Part shown: piece after piece, positions 1 to 7,884 of the stretch | How positions within the stretch are numbered: position 1 is the stretch's first letter | How the letters are laid out: each line of letters starts with the position of its first letter | NCBI GenBank assembly: GCA_015711895.1 | Contig: MU158646.1 | Span: 1-14,045, forward strand | Length of the DNA: 14,045 nucleotides | Source: Candidatus Solincola tengchongensis | GTDB lineage: Bacteria; Actinomycetota; Geothermincolia; Geothermincolales; RBG-13-55-18 | Direction of reading: 5' to 3' | Position numbers and translations under genes: made by a program | The notes under the pieces: generated by a model | The model's database searches: none | Seen by the model: the letters and a program-made list of their open reading frames with translations, nothing else | What the model was told of the DNA's origin: nothing

Positions 1-1207
1 TGGAGGAAGAAATCCATGCCTCCGGAGCCGTAGGACTCCGTCCATCCCGCGATGATATACCCGCCGTCGGAGGTCTGGCGGACTGAATAGGCGACCTCGT
101 CTTTGTCCAGTCCACTGTGCATATGGGTCTCCAGAGAACCATCCGCCTTGGTCTTTGCGAGATATATACCCTTCGCGCAATTAACGTTGGAACAATCGGC
201 ACAACCCACCACGAGGTATCCCCCATCCTGGCATTCCAACACATCGTATGCCCAGTTCTCCATACCCATAGAATAGACCTTTTCCCAGAGAAGGCCGCCG
301 GAGGCGTTGGTTTTAAAGATGTAGGCTCTGGCACTTTCCTCGCCGCCGGGGATGGTCCAACCGGCCACGATGTATCCACCGTCGGAGGTCTGCCGCACAC
401 GGTACGCCCGGTCGTCGCTCGTATCCCCAAAGGTCTTCCGCCACAGTAGGTTGCCGGAGGCGTCGGTCTTCACCAGAAGGCAGTCCTGACCTCCATGACC
501 GAGGGAATCCGTCCATCCCGCTATGATATATCCTCCATCGGAGGTCTTCTGGACACATGAGGCCCTGTCCTCTCCCCCCTCACCGATGGCCTTTTGCCAG
601 AAGAGCTGGCCGGAGGAGTTGCACCGCAGGAGATAGATGTCATTGCCTCCCGCCCCCATGGAATCCGTGGAACCCGCCACCACGTACCCGCTGGTCTCCG
701 CCAGGATGGACCATCCTTCGTCCTCGCTTGATCCACCGAAGATCTAACTCCATTTATCGGTCGGCGCCGGTATATATACCCCAGTGAGTCGTGGGCCCAG
801 GACATGCCCGGGCCGTACATGGCCCGCTCGCAGATCACCGGGAGGTTGGACTGCACCTTGGTGGAGACGTCGGTGTTGTCGGGGACGTAGTTGTTGGCCA
901 GGAAGGTGGTGCGGGAGTTCCCGGGGAGGAGAAAGTTCTTCGGGCCTCCCTTGGGGCCGGAGCCGGTCATGAAGGTGACGTCAAGGACGGCGGCATCGGA
1001 GTTGGGATTCTGGACCAGGATGTAGGTCTGCATACCATAAGCCGTGCATCCCTCGGCCAGGTACCAGGACGTGCTATCCACGGCGGCCTTCAGATAATGA
1101 GGATGGGAGACAGGCGCGCCCACGCCAGGCATATGCCCCGGGAAGAAAGATAGACCTGCCAGGAGAACGACAATGGCGAGGCGGGTCATCATCGTGGCGG
1201 CCTTCAT
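1..1207 (-). pseudogene. Broken secreted propeller-repeat protein (C-terminus beyond window)
   Basis: The intact N-terminal frame begins with a signal peptide (MKAATMMTRLAIVVLLAGLSF), then a WYLAEGCTAYG domain of about 95 residues. That domain type is common in secreted proteins of Actinomycetota and Chloroflexota. From about base 743 down to base 1 a different frame encodes five repeats of about 45-55 residues built on the pattern QTSDGGYIIAGWTDS...GG.D..L.KT..SG...W, probably a beta-propeller. The frames are joined at a GGGG run (plus-strand CCCC at 779-782). One extra G would restore SLGVYIPAPTDKWS, but the next codon is then TAG (744-746), directly before IFGGSSEDEGW. At least two lesions therefore separate the domains. 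As read, translation ends at base 521 after an aberrant tail. The start is uncertain: no clear Shine-Dalgarno precedes 1207, and in-frame ATGs exist at 1312 and 1378. The frameshift alone could be a sequencing error; the stop codon makes decay more likely. Confidence 0.75.
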
Positions 1208-1562
1208 GATCGGGGACAAGTGTACGGCGGCCGCTTCGTGTGCCCCCGATATGCCCACATTACCTGGACCGGCCAACTTGGGCCTCATAACCCAGAACGG
1301 CAATCTGTTCATCCTTCGGGCTACCACTATTTTACATTTAGATCTTCGGCCATTTTCGACGGCATTTTTATACTGCATCGGTGAATGAAACCCCGCTTTT
1401 CCGAATTATCCCGCCGTGTCCGAAGAGGGTTGCATCACCCCAAGACGACCAGCGGAGCCCGATCACCATAAGGCGCGGCATCGATTCCCGAGGGCCGAAG
1501 AAAACTCAGGGACCCGGCAACAGTTATCGCGGTCCACGATCCTATGGGGCATCTTCCTCCGC

Positions 1563-1590
1563 TTGACGAACGACGTCTTTCAAGTAAACT
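1563..1590 (+). promoter_or_regulatory. Candidate promoter for the SCP2-type gene
   Basis: TTGACG (1563-1568), a 16-base spacer and TAAACT (1585-1590) resemble a sigma-70-type promoter, five and four matches of six respectively. It would give a leader of about 170 bases before the start codon at 1768. The call rests on box similarity only. Confidence 0.3.
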
Positions 1591-1714
1591 CAAAAGTATA
1601 CAATATTAAGGTCCACTGTCTCTTTACTGTTGACCCCGTTGGCGAGGGGTGTTCCCGAGAGGAGAGCGAAAAGGGCGGGCGTTTCTCAGTGAGTCTCGTG
1701 AGATAGGCGCGTGG

Positions 1715-1741
1715 GCACCTGCGGGAGAGAAAGGCGGGTGC
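1715..1741 (+). other. Leader hairpin ahead of the SCP2-type gene
   Basis: GCACCTGC (1715-1722) can pair with GCGGGTGC (1734-1741), eight pairs including one G-U, around an 11-base loop. The stem ends eight bases before the AGGAGG ribosome site at 1749-1754. It matches no riboswitch class I recognise and could be chance pairing in GC-rich DNA. Confidence 0.25.
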
Positions 1742-1767
1742 TCCTGATAGGAGGAAAGGGGGTAAAC

Positions 1768-2340
1768 ATGGGACTCGTTTACGGAAGCGACGAGTGGGAA
1801 AAGGCTTATCAGGAAGAGGTCGCCAAGCGCATGGAATCGGAGCCCAAGCCTTATATATATTTCACGCCCGAATGGGTGGCCCTTTATGAGAAGGCCATCC
1901 AGGAGGACGCAACCTATAAAGAATTGGCCAAGAACTGGGAGGGAAGCGTGGCCCTCCACGTGGAAAAAGCTACGCAGTACGGCCTGGACATAGACCTCTA
2001 CATCCTCCTCGATCTGTGGCACGGTGATTGCCGCAAGGCCCGCATCGTCCCCCCGGAGGTGGGCGAGGCAGGCGATTTCGTGATCACGGGTTCCGCCGAC
2101 CGCTGGATGGAGGTCGGCCGCGGCCAGCTCGACCCGGTAAAGGGAATGATGCAGGGCAAGCTGCGCCTGAAGGGCGATCTCCCCACCATCGTGCGTTACG
2201 TGAAAGCAGCGGTTCGCCTCACGGAGCTGAGCAACATGGTGGGCGGCAAGTACCCCGACGAGCTCACCCCCGAGGAGGTAGAGGGCCTGCGCTCCACGGT
2301 GAAAGACCTTGCGGACCGTTTCCTGGGAATCACCGTGTAA
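1768..2340 (+). CDS. SCP2-type sterol/lipid-binding domain protein
   Basis: A 190-residue cytoplasmic protein with no signal peptide or membrane segment. Residues about 55-160 resemble the SCP2 fold: an amphipathic start (LAKNWEGSVALHVEKA), central strands (GDFVITGSADRWMEVGRGQ) and the typical GMMQGKLRLKGDLPTIVRY, followed by a helix. SCP2 domains bind fatty acyl chains, acyl-CoA or sterol-like ligands in a hydrophobic tunnel; the ligand here is unknown. Residues 1-50 form a charged helical extension. ATG 1768 is chosen because AGGAGG lies at 1749-1754, followed by a purine-rich stretch. The in-frame ATG at 1711 lacks a ribosome site and would add 19 atypical residues. The gene is monocistronic and convergent with the V4R genes. 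Family assignment is fairly secure, function is not. Confidence 0.8.
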   Translation: MGLVYGSDEWEKAYQEEVAKRMESEPKPYIYFTPEWVALYEKAIQEDATYKELAKNWEGSVALHVEKATQYGLDIDLYILLDLWHGDCRKARIVPPEVGEAGDFVITGSADRWMEVGRGQLDPVKGMMQGKLRLKGDLPTIVRYVKAAVRLTELSNMVGGKYPDELTPEEVEGLRSTVKDLADRFLGITV

Positions 2341-2469
2341 AACAGTAAACGGAAAGAGCGCCGGGCCTTAGCTCCGGATGCCGAGGGGAATCGGGCCTCC
2401 CGAGAACGATGGAGTAAAACGGACGATCTGCCGAACATCGGGACGAAGGCCTGACCCCCTCAGGTATCA

Positions 2470-3306
2470 TCACGACTGCGATGCCTTGGATAGGGTGAAG
2501 ACGCAGTAAGGCTCGCCGGTTATAGCGCATTGCGTTTCCTTTGCTTCGAGCCTCTCCCCGGCTATATGGCTGAAGAAACCGGCCAGTATACCGGCGAAGG
2601 CGTAGCATACCGGCTCATTGCGCAGGCCCTCCCAGTAGGGGTCCTCAGACCGGGATATCCAGTAGACCTCCACAGAATGTCGGAGCATCACTTGGGAGGG
2701 CACTGGGAGGGAATCGCACTCCGGGTTACCCCATCCGCACTCGCTGACGGCCAGCCGCAGGAGCATGGAGACCATCTCGTTGTAGAATTGGAAGAGCACC
2801 GGGTCCGCTTCCAGCTTCACCCGGTCCGGTGGCTCCCGGAGGAGGGAGGCGGCGAAGGGAGGGAAGAGGCTCTCGTAATCCAGCTGTTGCAGGGTCTCCA
2901 TCGCCGTCCGGAAGGCCATGTCGTAGATGACTTCGCAGGCCCTTCGCCGGCCCATGCGGCGGCCCAACACCCGGTGGGTTATCTCGATATACTCCGAGCC
3001 GTGGATGCGCCACTCCAGGCCTCCAAGGCTTATGATCCCGCGATCCAGGTCCACGTCATAGGCATCCAGGGCCCTCCCTCCCATGTACAACCGGGAAGCA
3101 ACGGAGGGGAAATCCCGTGGCGGCAACACGCTCGCCAGACGGAGCGCCGTCCGGGAGAGCACGGGATGCCTGCGCGTGAAATCGATGAAGGTAAGGTAAG
3201 CCCGAGCTTTACGGGAAAAGGAGCCCGCGCTTCCCTTCGATATTGGAGGGCCCGCCTTCCTTGCGTAACCGAAACTCGCCGCCATGCTCGAGAGAGATCC
3301 GCTCAT
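2470..3306 (-). CDS. V4R-domain protein, downstream paralogue
   Basis: A 278-residue soluble protein. Its last 48 residues resemble the C-terminal part of a V4R (4-vinyl reductase) domain: EPVCYAFAGILAGFFSHIAG, then E-TQC and GEPYCVF. V4R domains bind small hydrophobic ligands in BchJ-like proteins and in the sensor part of XylR/DmpR-type activators; the paired cysteines are thought to bind a metal. Here there is no DNA-binding or ATPase domain, so this is a stand-alone module. The N-terminal half is helical and aligns with the neighbouring gene (FTRRHPV, LYMGGRALDAYDVD, GWGNPE). The start at 3306 has AAGGAGG upstream at suitable spacing. The gene follows its paralogue after 59 bases and is probably co-transcribed with it. 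The N-terminal 40 residues are basic and not shared. Function is unknown. Confidence 0.75.
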   Translation of the reverse strand: MSGSLSSMAASFGYARKAGPPISKGSAGSFSRKARAYLTFIDFTRRHPVLSRTALRLASVLPPRDFPSVASRLYMGGRALDAYDVDLDRGIISLGGLEWRIHGSEYIEITHRVLGRRMGRRRACEVIYDMAFRTAMETLQQLDYESLFPPFAASLLREPPDRVKLEADPVLFQFYNEMVSMLLRLAVSECGWGNPECDSLPVPSQVMLRHSVEVYWISRSEDPYWEGLRNEPVCYAFAGILAGFFSHIAGERLEAKETQCAITGEPYCVFTLSKASQS

Positions 3307-3365
3307 CGGTCAACCTCCTTTTATCTTTCGTCAACAGACTTGGTGAGATGTGGAATCCGTCTACC

Positions 3366-4118
3366 TCAAGCGCCGATGCGTTCCACTTCGAATACGCAGC
3401 GGGGAGCGCCAGAGCCCTGGCATTCTACCTCCCGGGCCCGGCATTGCTGGCCGGTTATATAAGAGGCGACTCCCTCCACCAGGCCTATGTACTCCGCACA
3501 CACCGGCTCCGGCGAGGGCTCCAGATACCTCACGTCCAGGGTGTTCTCGAGGGTCGCGGTGATGGGGGCCTGCCGCTGGCGGCCCCGGATGCGCCCCCAC
3601 CCGCCCTCGTCACCGATGAGGCGTATGACCATGTTCATGCCCTTCTCCGCCAGCCGCAGGAGGTCAGGGTCGGAGCGCACCGCCTCCAGGGTAGCGGGGT
3701 TGCCGATCATGGGCTTGATGATGCCCGGGACGTGTTTCCCTTCCACGCCCATCTTCACCTCTTGAAATAAGGACTCGCGGGCGATCTCCTTTATGGCATC
3801 CTTGCCTTCCTTCTCGCCTAGTTCCTGCAACAGCGTCTCGAAGAACACGCGGGTGAAAAGGGCAGGGTGGATGGTCTCCTTCACCTCTCCGAAGACCACC
3901 CAACCCCTCTCCCTATCCACTACGTGGCAGTCGAAAGCGGACGCGCCCATGAAGGCTCTCACCACCACGGGCAGGAGGTCGCGCATCACGGGAGCGTTGG
4001 CCACCGGTCGGAGGAAAACCCTCACCATAACCGGGTGTCGCTCCAGGAAATCGGTAAGAAGGAGGACGACCCGGATAAACACCCTGGGCACGGGAAACCT
4101 CAGGCCTGGCAGTCTCAT
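3366..4118 (-). CDS. V4R-domain protein, upstream paralogue
   Basis: A 250-residue protein that is the first gene of the V4R pair. Residues about 204-245 carry the V4R signature EPVCAEYIGLVEGVASYITG followed by EVEC and APRCVFEV. The N-terminal part (LTDFLERHPVMVR, AFMGASAFDCHVVDRERGW) aligns with its neighbour, so the pair arose by tandem duplication and then diverged strongly. There is no signal peptide; hydrophobic patches near residues 12-50 are short and mixed with charges, more like amphipathic helices than membrane spans. The start at 4118 has a purine-rich AGGGGG upstream. The gene begins the operon, and its upstream region is the dyad-rich zone shared with the divergent Asp-box genes. 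It is likely a ligand-binding or sensory protein; the ligand is unknown. Confidence 0.75.
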   Translation of the reverse strand: MRLPGLRFPVPRVFIRVVLLLTDFLERHPVMVRVFLRPVANAPVMRDLLPVVVRAFMGASAFDCHVVDRERGWVVFGEVKETIHPALFTRVFFETLLQELGEKEGKDAIKEIARESLFQEVKMGVEGKHVPGIIKPMIGNPATLEAVRSDPDLLRLAEKGMNMVIRLIGDEGGWGRIRGRQRQAPITATLENTLDVRYLEPSPEPVCAEYIGLVEGVASYITGQQCRAREVECQGSGAPRCVFEVERIGA

Positions 4119-4307
4119 CTTCCAACCCCCTTTCTCTCGGTTCGTTTACTGGACCATCAGCAGCTAATTCCCTACATATGGAGAAAAAAGCCTAACATCT
4201 TCATGCAGCCACCGGGGAAGCCGATGATGTTCCTCGCCAATAGGAATCTCCGCCGCATAGCCCCATCCTTATCACGACCCGTAAAAGCCCGCTTTCTAGC
4301 CCCGGAC

Positions 4308-4369
4308 TTGTATCCCCCAGATATATATGATACAAACTCCTTACAATGATGTAAACAATATGTTTACAT
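4308..4369. promoter_or_regulatory. Cluster of operator-like dyad repeats
   Basis: Three inverted repeats lie within 62 bases. The first is TTGTATC (4308-4314) with GATACAA (4329-4335), with arm centres 21 bases apart, about two helical turns. The second is TTACA (4341-4345) with TGTAA (4350-4354). The third is a perfect palindrome, ATGTAAACA (4349-4357), ATA, TGTTTACAT (4361-4369). The second and third overlap and share the TGTAA half-site. Size and symmetry suit a dimeric repressor such as a TetR-family protein, and one is encoded downstream. Which protein binds is inference. Confidence 0.55.
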
Positions 4370-4403
4370 GAATTCTGGACCCCGCTCGGTGGGGAGGTGA
4401 GCA

Positions 4404-4458
4404 ATCGACGGGGCTGTCCGCGATCTTGGTGCCGGATATAGATCATCCCCGCGTCGAT
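4404..4458 (+). other. Leader hairpin ahead of the Asp-box operon
   Basis: ATCGAC (4404-4409) pairs with GTCGAT (4453-4458), and GGGG (4410-4413) with CCCC (4447-4450), leaving a two-base bulge and a 33-base apical part. It ends six bases before the AGGAGG ribosome site. It may influence translation or mRNA stability, or may be fortuitous. Confidence 0.25.
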
Positions 4459-4477
4459 AACATGAGGAGGTAGTGCT

Positions 4478-5851
4478 GTGAGCGGCCGTGAAACATCGCC
4501 TTATGCCGCGGGAGCGGAGGGGAGCCGCCCCGTTCATGCGCAGCCGGAGAAAGGAAGGCCGCCGGTCGCCGATTGCATGATGACCGGCTACGGGGCGGCG
4601 GAGCCCTCTCTGGCCATCGCCGGCGACGGCACCGTTTTCTACGCTCCGGTCTTCACCCGAGAGGGCAACGGCCTGATCCGTTCCCGGGACAGGGGCCGGA
4701 CATGGGAACTCATAATCCCCCGCTTCGGAAACGTGGAGTGCCACAGCCGGGTTCAGACCTACCTCTACCTGGACCCGGCCACTGACCGCCTCTTTTTCCA
4801 TTCCTCCCTGTTGCGCTTTATGCCCCCGCGCCTGAAGAGGGGGTTCAACCTCACCTGGAGCGAGGACCTCGGAGACACCTGGCATCATGTGAAACTTGAT
4901 ATTGAGGCCTTCGACTGGCTCAAGGTCTATGCCGGTCCGCCGGTGAGCAGCCGCACGCGAGGCTACCCGAACGTCCTTTACATGTCCGCCCCCACGCCCA
5001 TCTCCACACGCTGCTGGCCCGTCCTCTTCCCGCGACTGCAGCAGGTGTGGCGCTCCCTTGACGGTGGAAACTCCTGGGAAAAAGCAGGAGGCATAAGCCT
5101 CGTCCCCTCCGATCACGGATTGCCTCGACAGGAATGGATAATCTTCGGATCCGGGGTAGTGGGGAGGGACGGCACGATCTACCTCGGTTTCCGACGCGGC
5201 CCCAGGCTGGGGCTCGCCGTGAGCCGGGACGAGGGGCTGACCTGGGAGGTCAGTGATGTGCCGGGCTCTCGCCTCCTGCGCTATTTCAACATCATCCAGA
5301 TCGGGGTGATTAACGGTAACTACGTCTTCTCCGAGCCTTTGGCCCTGGACACGGAGGGCAACCTCTATGCCATATGGCCGGATGAGAGGGACCTCTTGCG
5401 CCTGGCCTGGTCCCGTGATGGGGGTCGCACCTGGAGCCAGGCGCTGGTGGTCTCCGCCCCGGAGGTCAAACACGTCCGTTACCACGCCATGGCCGTGCGC
5501 GAGCCGGGACGGGTGGCCATCGCCTATTACGGGAGCCCCGACGGCTTCCGCTACCACGGGTATATCGCGGAATCGAGCGACGTCTTTCAAAAGGAGCCCG
5601 TCTTCTGGTCGGCCACGGTGAACGACCCTTCCGATCCCCTGTACCGTTATGGTTTCAACGTGGGCTACCTGGAGATGTGGTACGGCGGCGACCTGAACGA
5701 GATCGTGCACGTGCGCTACGACCCGGATGGGAACATCTGGGCCTCCTTCTGTAAGAGGATGCCCCCGTTGATACTGGACAGGAGCTGGAAACGCAGGGAG
5801 CACGCCTTCTCCAAGTTGCAGGGCGTCATTGGGAAAATGGTGCATCCTTGA
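4478..5851 (+). CDS. Asp-box (BNR/sialidase-fold) repeat protein, first paralogue
   Basis: A 457-residue protein with five Asp-boxes of the S-x-D-x-G-x-T-W type: SRDRGRTW (69-76), SEDLGDTW (128-135), SLDGGNSW (193-200), SRDEGLTW (249-256) and SRDGGRTW (312-319). Such repeats sit on hairpin loops of sialidase-like six-bladed propellers and of other BNR proteins. I do not see the arginine triad context or FRIP motif expected of a true exo-sialidase, so enzymatic activity is unproven. There is no signal peptide, which is unusual for secreted glycosidases and suggests a cytoplasmic role. The start is GTG 4478, with AGGAGG at 4465-4470 and seven bases between. The stop is 12 bases before the next paralogue, so the two form an operon. 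The first 35 residues look disordered. Confidence 0.8.
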   Translation: MSGRETSPYAAGAEGSRPVHAQPEKGRPPVADCMMTGYGAAEPSLAIAGDGTVFYAPVFTREGNGLIRSRDRGRTWELIIPRFGNVECHSRVQTYLYLDPATDRLFFHSSLLRFMPPRLKRGFNLTWSEDLGDTWHHVKLDIEAFDWLKVYAGPPVSSRTRGYPNVLYMSAPTPISTRCWPVLFPRLQQVWRSLDGGNSWEKAGGISLVPSDHGLPRQEWIIFGSGVVGRDGTIYLGFRRGPRLGLAVSRDEGLTWEVSDVPGSRLLRYFNIIQIGVINGNYVFSEPLALDTEGNLYAIWPDERDLLRLAWSRDGGRTWSQALVVSAPEVKHVRYHAMAVREPGRVAIAYYGSPDGFRYHGYIAESSDVFQKEPVFWSATVNDPSDPLYRYGFNVGYLEMWYGGDLNEIVHVRYDPDGNIWASFCKRMPPLILDRSWKRREHAFSKLQGVIGKMVHP

Positions 5852-5863
5852 AGGAGGGTCGGG

Positions 5864-7330
5864 ATGATCGAAAAATTCATACCCTATTTTTCACGATTCC
5901 AAGTGCCTCCGGCGGGAAGCGTGTTCGAGGCCCTCCTGGACGGGCCTCACGATGCCATGGCCCATCACGCTGGGGCTCGTCTCCTAAATCCCCAGCCCAA
6001 GGGTGGACCTCGAGCGCTGGGCATGGCCACGGGGATCATGACCACCACACCCACCCTCGCCGTCACCAGTAAGGGAACCGTCTTCGCGGCCCTGCGCCAC
6101 CGCGGGGTCGCCCGCTCACGCGACCACGGGCGGACCTGGGAGATCGTAAAACCGCCGGACAGCGGAGACGACACCCACGAGAACGGCGAGCACGGGTTCG
6201 TGCATATCGACCGGGATACCGACCGCGTGTTCTATGTCACCTGGATGACGGTGAGGTCCTTCGGTGAACGACGCCCTCACTGGACCCGCCGCACCAGCGG
6301 AAGCTACCTGAGCTGGACCGATGACGAGGGGGAGACCTGGGAACATGCATCCCTAGGCCACGATACCTGGGATTGGCCGAAGATACTCACCGGCCCAGCC
6401 GTTCACAGCACCACGGAGGGATACCCCAACGTCATCTATTTCCGGGCCATGTATCCCAAGATCCTTGGTCCGCTGGCAAAATTTTATAAATCGCTCGACG
6501 GGGGCAAGACCTGGGCACCGACGGCCCAGTTCGCCTGCGACGGTTTCGAGCCCGGCTACGGCGCGGTGGGCCCGGACGGCACCATCTACCTCGACGAGAT
6601 CTACACACTGGGATGGCGCTCCGGGTGGCGCGGGTCCCCCTATCCATACCGCTGGAAGGAGCAGGGCAGGTTGCGCGTGGTCATCAGTCGCGACGAAGGA
6701 GACACCTGGGAACATCGGGTGGTCACCGGCGCCTTCTGCCCTCTGGCCTTCTACGGTATCCAGAGGGTTGCCGTGGACCGAGGAGGGAACCTCTACGCCG
6801 TGTGGGAGGACAACCGGGACGGCCTTCCCTACCTCAGCATCTCCCGGGACGGAGGTCGCACCTGGTCCCGGCGCATGATGATTGCCGCACCGGGGGTCAG
6901 GCATGTCCAGTATCAGGTGAATATCGCGGCCCTCGAAGAGGGTCACATAGCCATTTCTTATCTTGGGAGTCCTCGCCGGTTCGGTTTCATCAACTTACCC
7001 TACACGCCCGACGGAAGGCCCTACAGCGGTTACCTGTGCGAATGCTTCAACGCCTTGGATCCCGAGCCCGTCTTCTGGAGCGCCTCGCTCAACGACCCCT
7101 CTCGGCCCCTCATACCTTGGGCCAGGTTATGCGACGCCGTGGGAGAGGGGATGCACGTCACCTTCGCACCCGACGGGACGCCTTGGGCTGCCTTCACGCG
7201 AGTGGTCAACCCCTGGTTTCCCATCGGCCCGGCGGTCTTTTACCGGACCCTTCCCACCGATCTCTATGTGGGGCGCTTCGTGCGATGTCAACAGGGCACG
7301 ACCTCCTCGGAGGGGTTCGTGCGCGTTTAA
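5864..7330 (+). CDS. Asp-box (BNR/sialidase-fold) repeat protein, second paralogue
   Basis: A 488-residue protein, homologous along its length to the preceding gene. Asp-boxes occur at 85-92 (SRDHGRTW), 152-159 (TDDEGETW), 210-217 (SLDGGKTW), 275-282 (SRDEGDTW) and 327-334 (SRDGGRTW). Both proteins also share EGYPNV/RGYPNV before the third box, PDGTIYL/RDGTIYL, NLYAVW/NLYAIW, and the C-terminal EPVFWSA..NDPS. That last element may be a mark of this family rather than of sialidases in general. The start at 5864 follows AGGAGG at 5852-5857; the intergenic gap is only 12 bases, so translation is probably coupled. No signal peptide or membrane segment is visible. It could be a propeller binding protein or a hydrolase of unknown substrate; catalytic residues cannot be assigned by eye. 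Confidence 0.8.
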   Translation: MIEKFIPYFSRFQVPPAGSVFEALLDGPHDAMAHHAGARLLNPQPKGGPRALGMATGIMTTTPTLAVTSKGTVFAALRHRGVARSRDHGRTWEIVKPPDSGDDTHENGEHGFVHIDRDTDRVFYVTWMTVRSFGERRPHWTRRTSGSYLSWTDDEGETWEHASLGHDTWDWPKILTGPAVHSTTEGYPNVIYFRAMYPKILGPLAKFYKSLDGGKTWAPTAQFACDGFEPGYGAVGPDGTIYLDEIYTLGWRSGWRGSPYPYRWKEQGRLRVVISRDEGDTWEHRVVTGAFCPLAFYGIQRVAVDRGGNLYAVWEDNRDGLPYLSISRDGGRTWSRRMMIAAPGVRHVQYQVNIAALEEGHIAISYLGSPRRFGFINLPYTPDGRPYSGYLCECFNALDPEPVFWSASLNDPSRPLIPWARLCDAVGEGMHVTFAPDGTPWAAFTRVVNPWFPIGPAVFYRTLPTDLYVGRFVRCQQGTTSSEGFVRV

Positions 7331-7884
7331 CGAAAGGTTGACGCGCGATGAATCAAAGGGCCCGGCCGCCGGCCGCCGGGTGGCTGCGGCATGGAACTTA
7401 GGAGAGCCGAAAACCCGTGACCCGTTTCCCCGCGAAAACTTCCATGGGGATTTCCGAAGGCGTTGTAGCTTGCAGCGTCGCTATCAAAAGTCTATTGTCG
7501 GCACCTTGAAAGGAAGGCTACCCCTCGGATCGGAAAGCGCCGAGGAAACGACCTTGTGATGCGCCGACGCTTTCGTGAATGAGGATCTCGCTCTCCAAAG
7601 CGACAAGGTAAGGGCCCCGCATCGTTTCTTTGAACGCTCTTCGCTTTTCGCTTGGGCGATTAAGCCGTGCTCCTCAGCGGGAAGGTGCCATGGCTGAGAA
7701 TGGTCTTACAAACTTTATCGCGCTAGCTGGGATTTGAACACTCTTGGAGTGAAGGCAGGCGGAGAAAGAGGATCCCGCAGGTGTTAGAATGTATCCACCT
7801 GAAAGAATGCTCTGGAGAAAACCTTCGCCGGGCATACGTTCATCCGAGAACCCAGGGAGGCAGGAACTCCGGAAAGGACCGTAT
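7331..7884. other. Gene-less stretch between the Asp-box operon and tetR gene
   Basis: About 550 bases with no convincing gene. A GC hairpin (CCCGGC 7361-7366 with GCCGGG 7375-7380) follows the Asp-box operon but has no T-run. A small dyad, CACTC-TTG-GAGTG (7739-7751), lies about 135 bases ahead of the TetR-type gene and could be an operator, on weak grounds. A possible upstream start for that gene at 7789 is in frame but has a poor ribosome site. Confidence 0.45.

Larger units (their letters stand above)
1208..1767. other. Gene-less stretch of about 560 bases
   Basis: Short open frames here lack family resemblance and good ribosome sites, so I call no gene. The stretch holds the upstream region of the broken propeller gene on the left and, on the right, a candidate promoter and long leader for the SCP2-type gene. 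No direct repeats or insertion-sequence ends were seen. Confidence 0.5.
4119..4477. other. Divergent intergenic region between V4R and Asp-box operons
   Basis: A 359-base region without a credible gene. AT-rich DNA at about 4308-4375 contains clustered inverted repeats and probably both divergent promoters. Several weak -35/-10 pairs overlap there (for example TTGTAT, 17 bases, TACAAA on the plus strand), but none is clear enough to call. The remainder is GC-rich leader on each side. Confidence 0.5.

Noticed and set aside
744..746. Amber codon as a recoded residue (selenocysteine or pyrrolysine style)
   Set aside because: UAG is not used for selenocysteine, no pyrrolysine genes are visible, and a frameshift lies 33 bases upstream, so mutation is the simpler explanation.
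769..780. Perfect 12-base palindrome GGTATATATACC
   Set aside because: It lies inside the broken propeller gene and is most simply explained by local coding sequence (a VYIP-type stretch).
1416..1706. A 96-residue plus-strand open frame
   Set aside because: It has no ribosome site and no recognisable composition or domain, and it runs across the likely promoter of the SCP2-type gene.
2530..3462. A 310-residue plus-strand frame opposite the V4R genes
   Set aside because: It spans the gap between two real minus-strand genes, has no ribosome site and shows no domain.
4364..5845. A 493-residue open frame on the minus strand
   Set aside because: It lies entirely opposite the Asp-box gene, lacks a ribosome site and family features, and is a typical antisense shadow of GC-rich coding DNA.
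7361..7380. GC hairpin after the Asp-box operon as an intrinsic terminator
   Set aside because: The stem is short and no T-run follows, so it is noted only as a possible structure.
7721..7752. A tRNA T-loop-like string on the minus strand (GTTCAAATCCCAGC)
   Set aside because: The bases flanking the loop do not form a five-pair T-stem, and no acceptor, D or anticodon arm could be folded around it.
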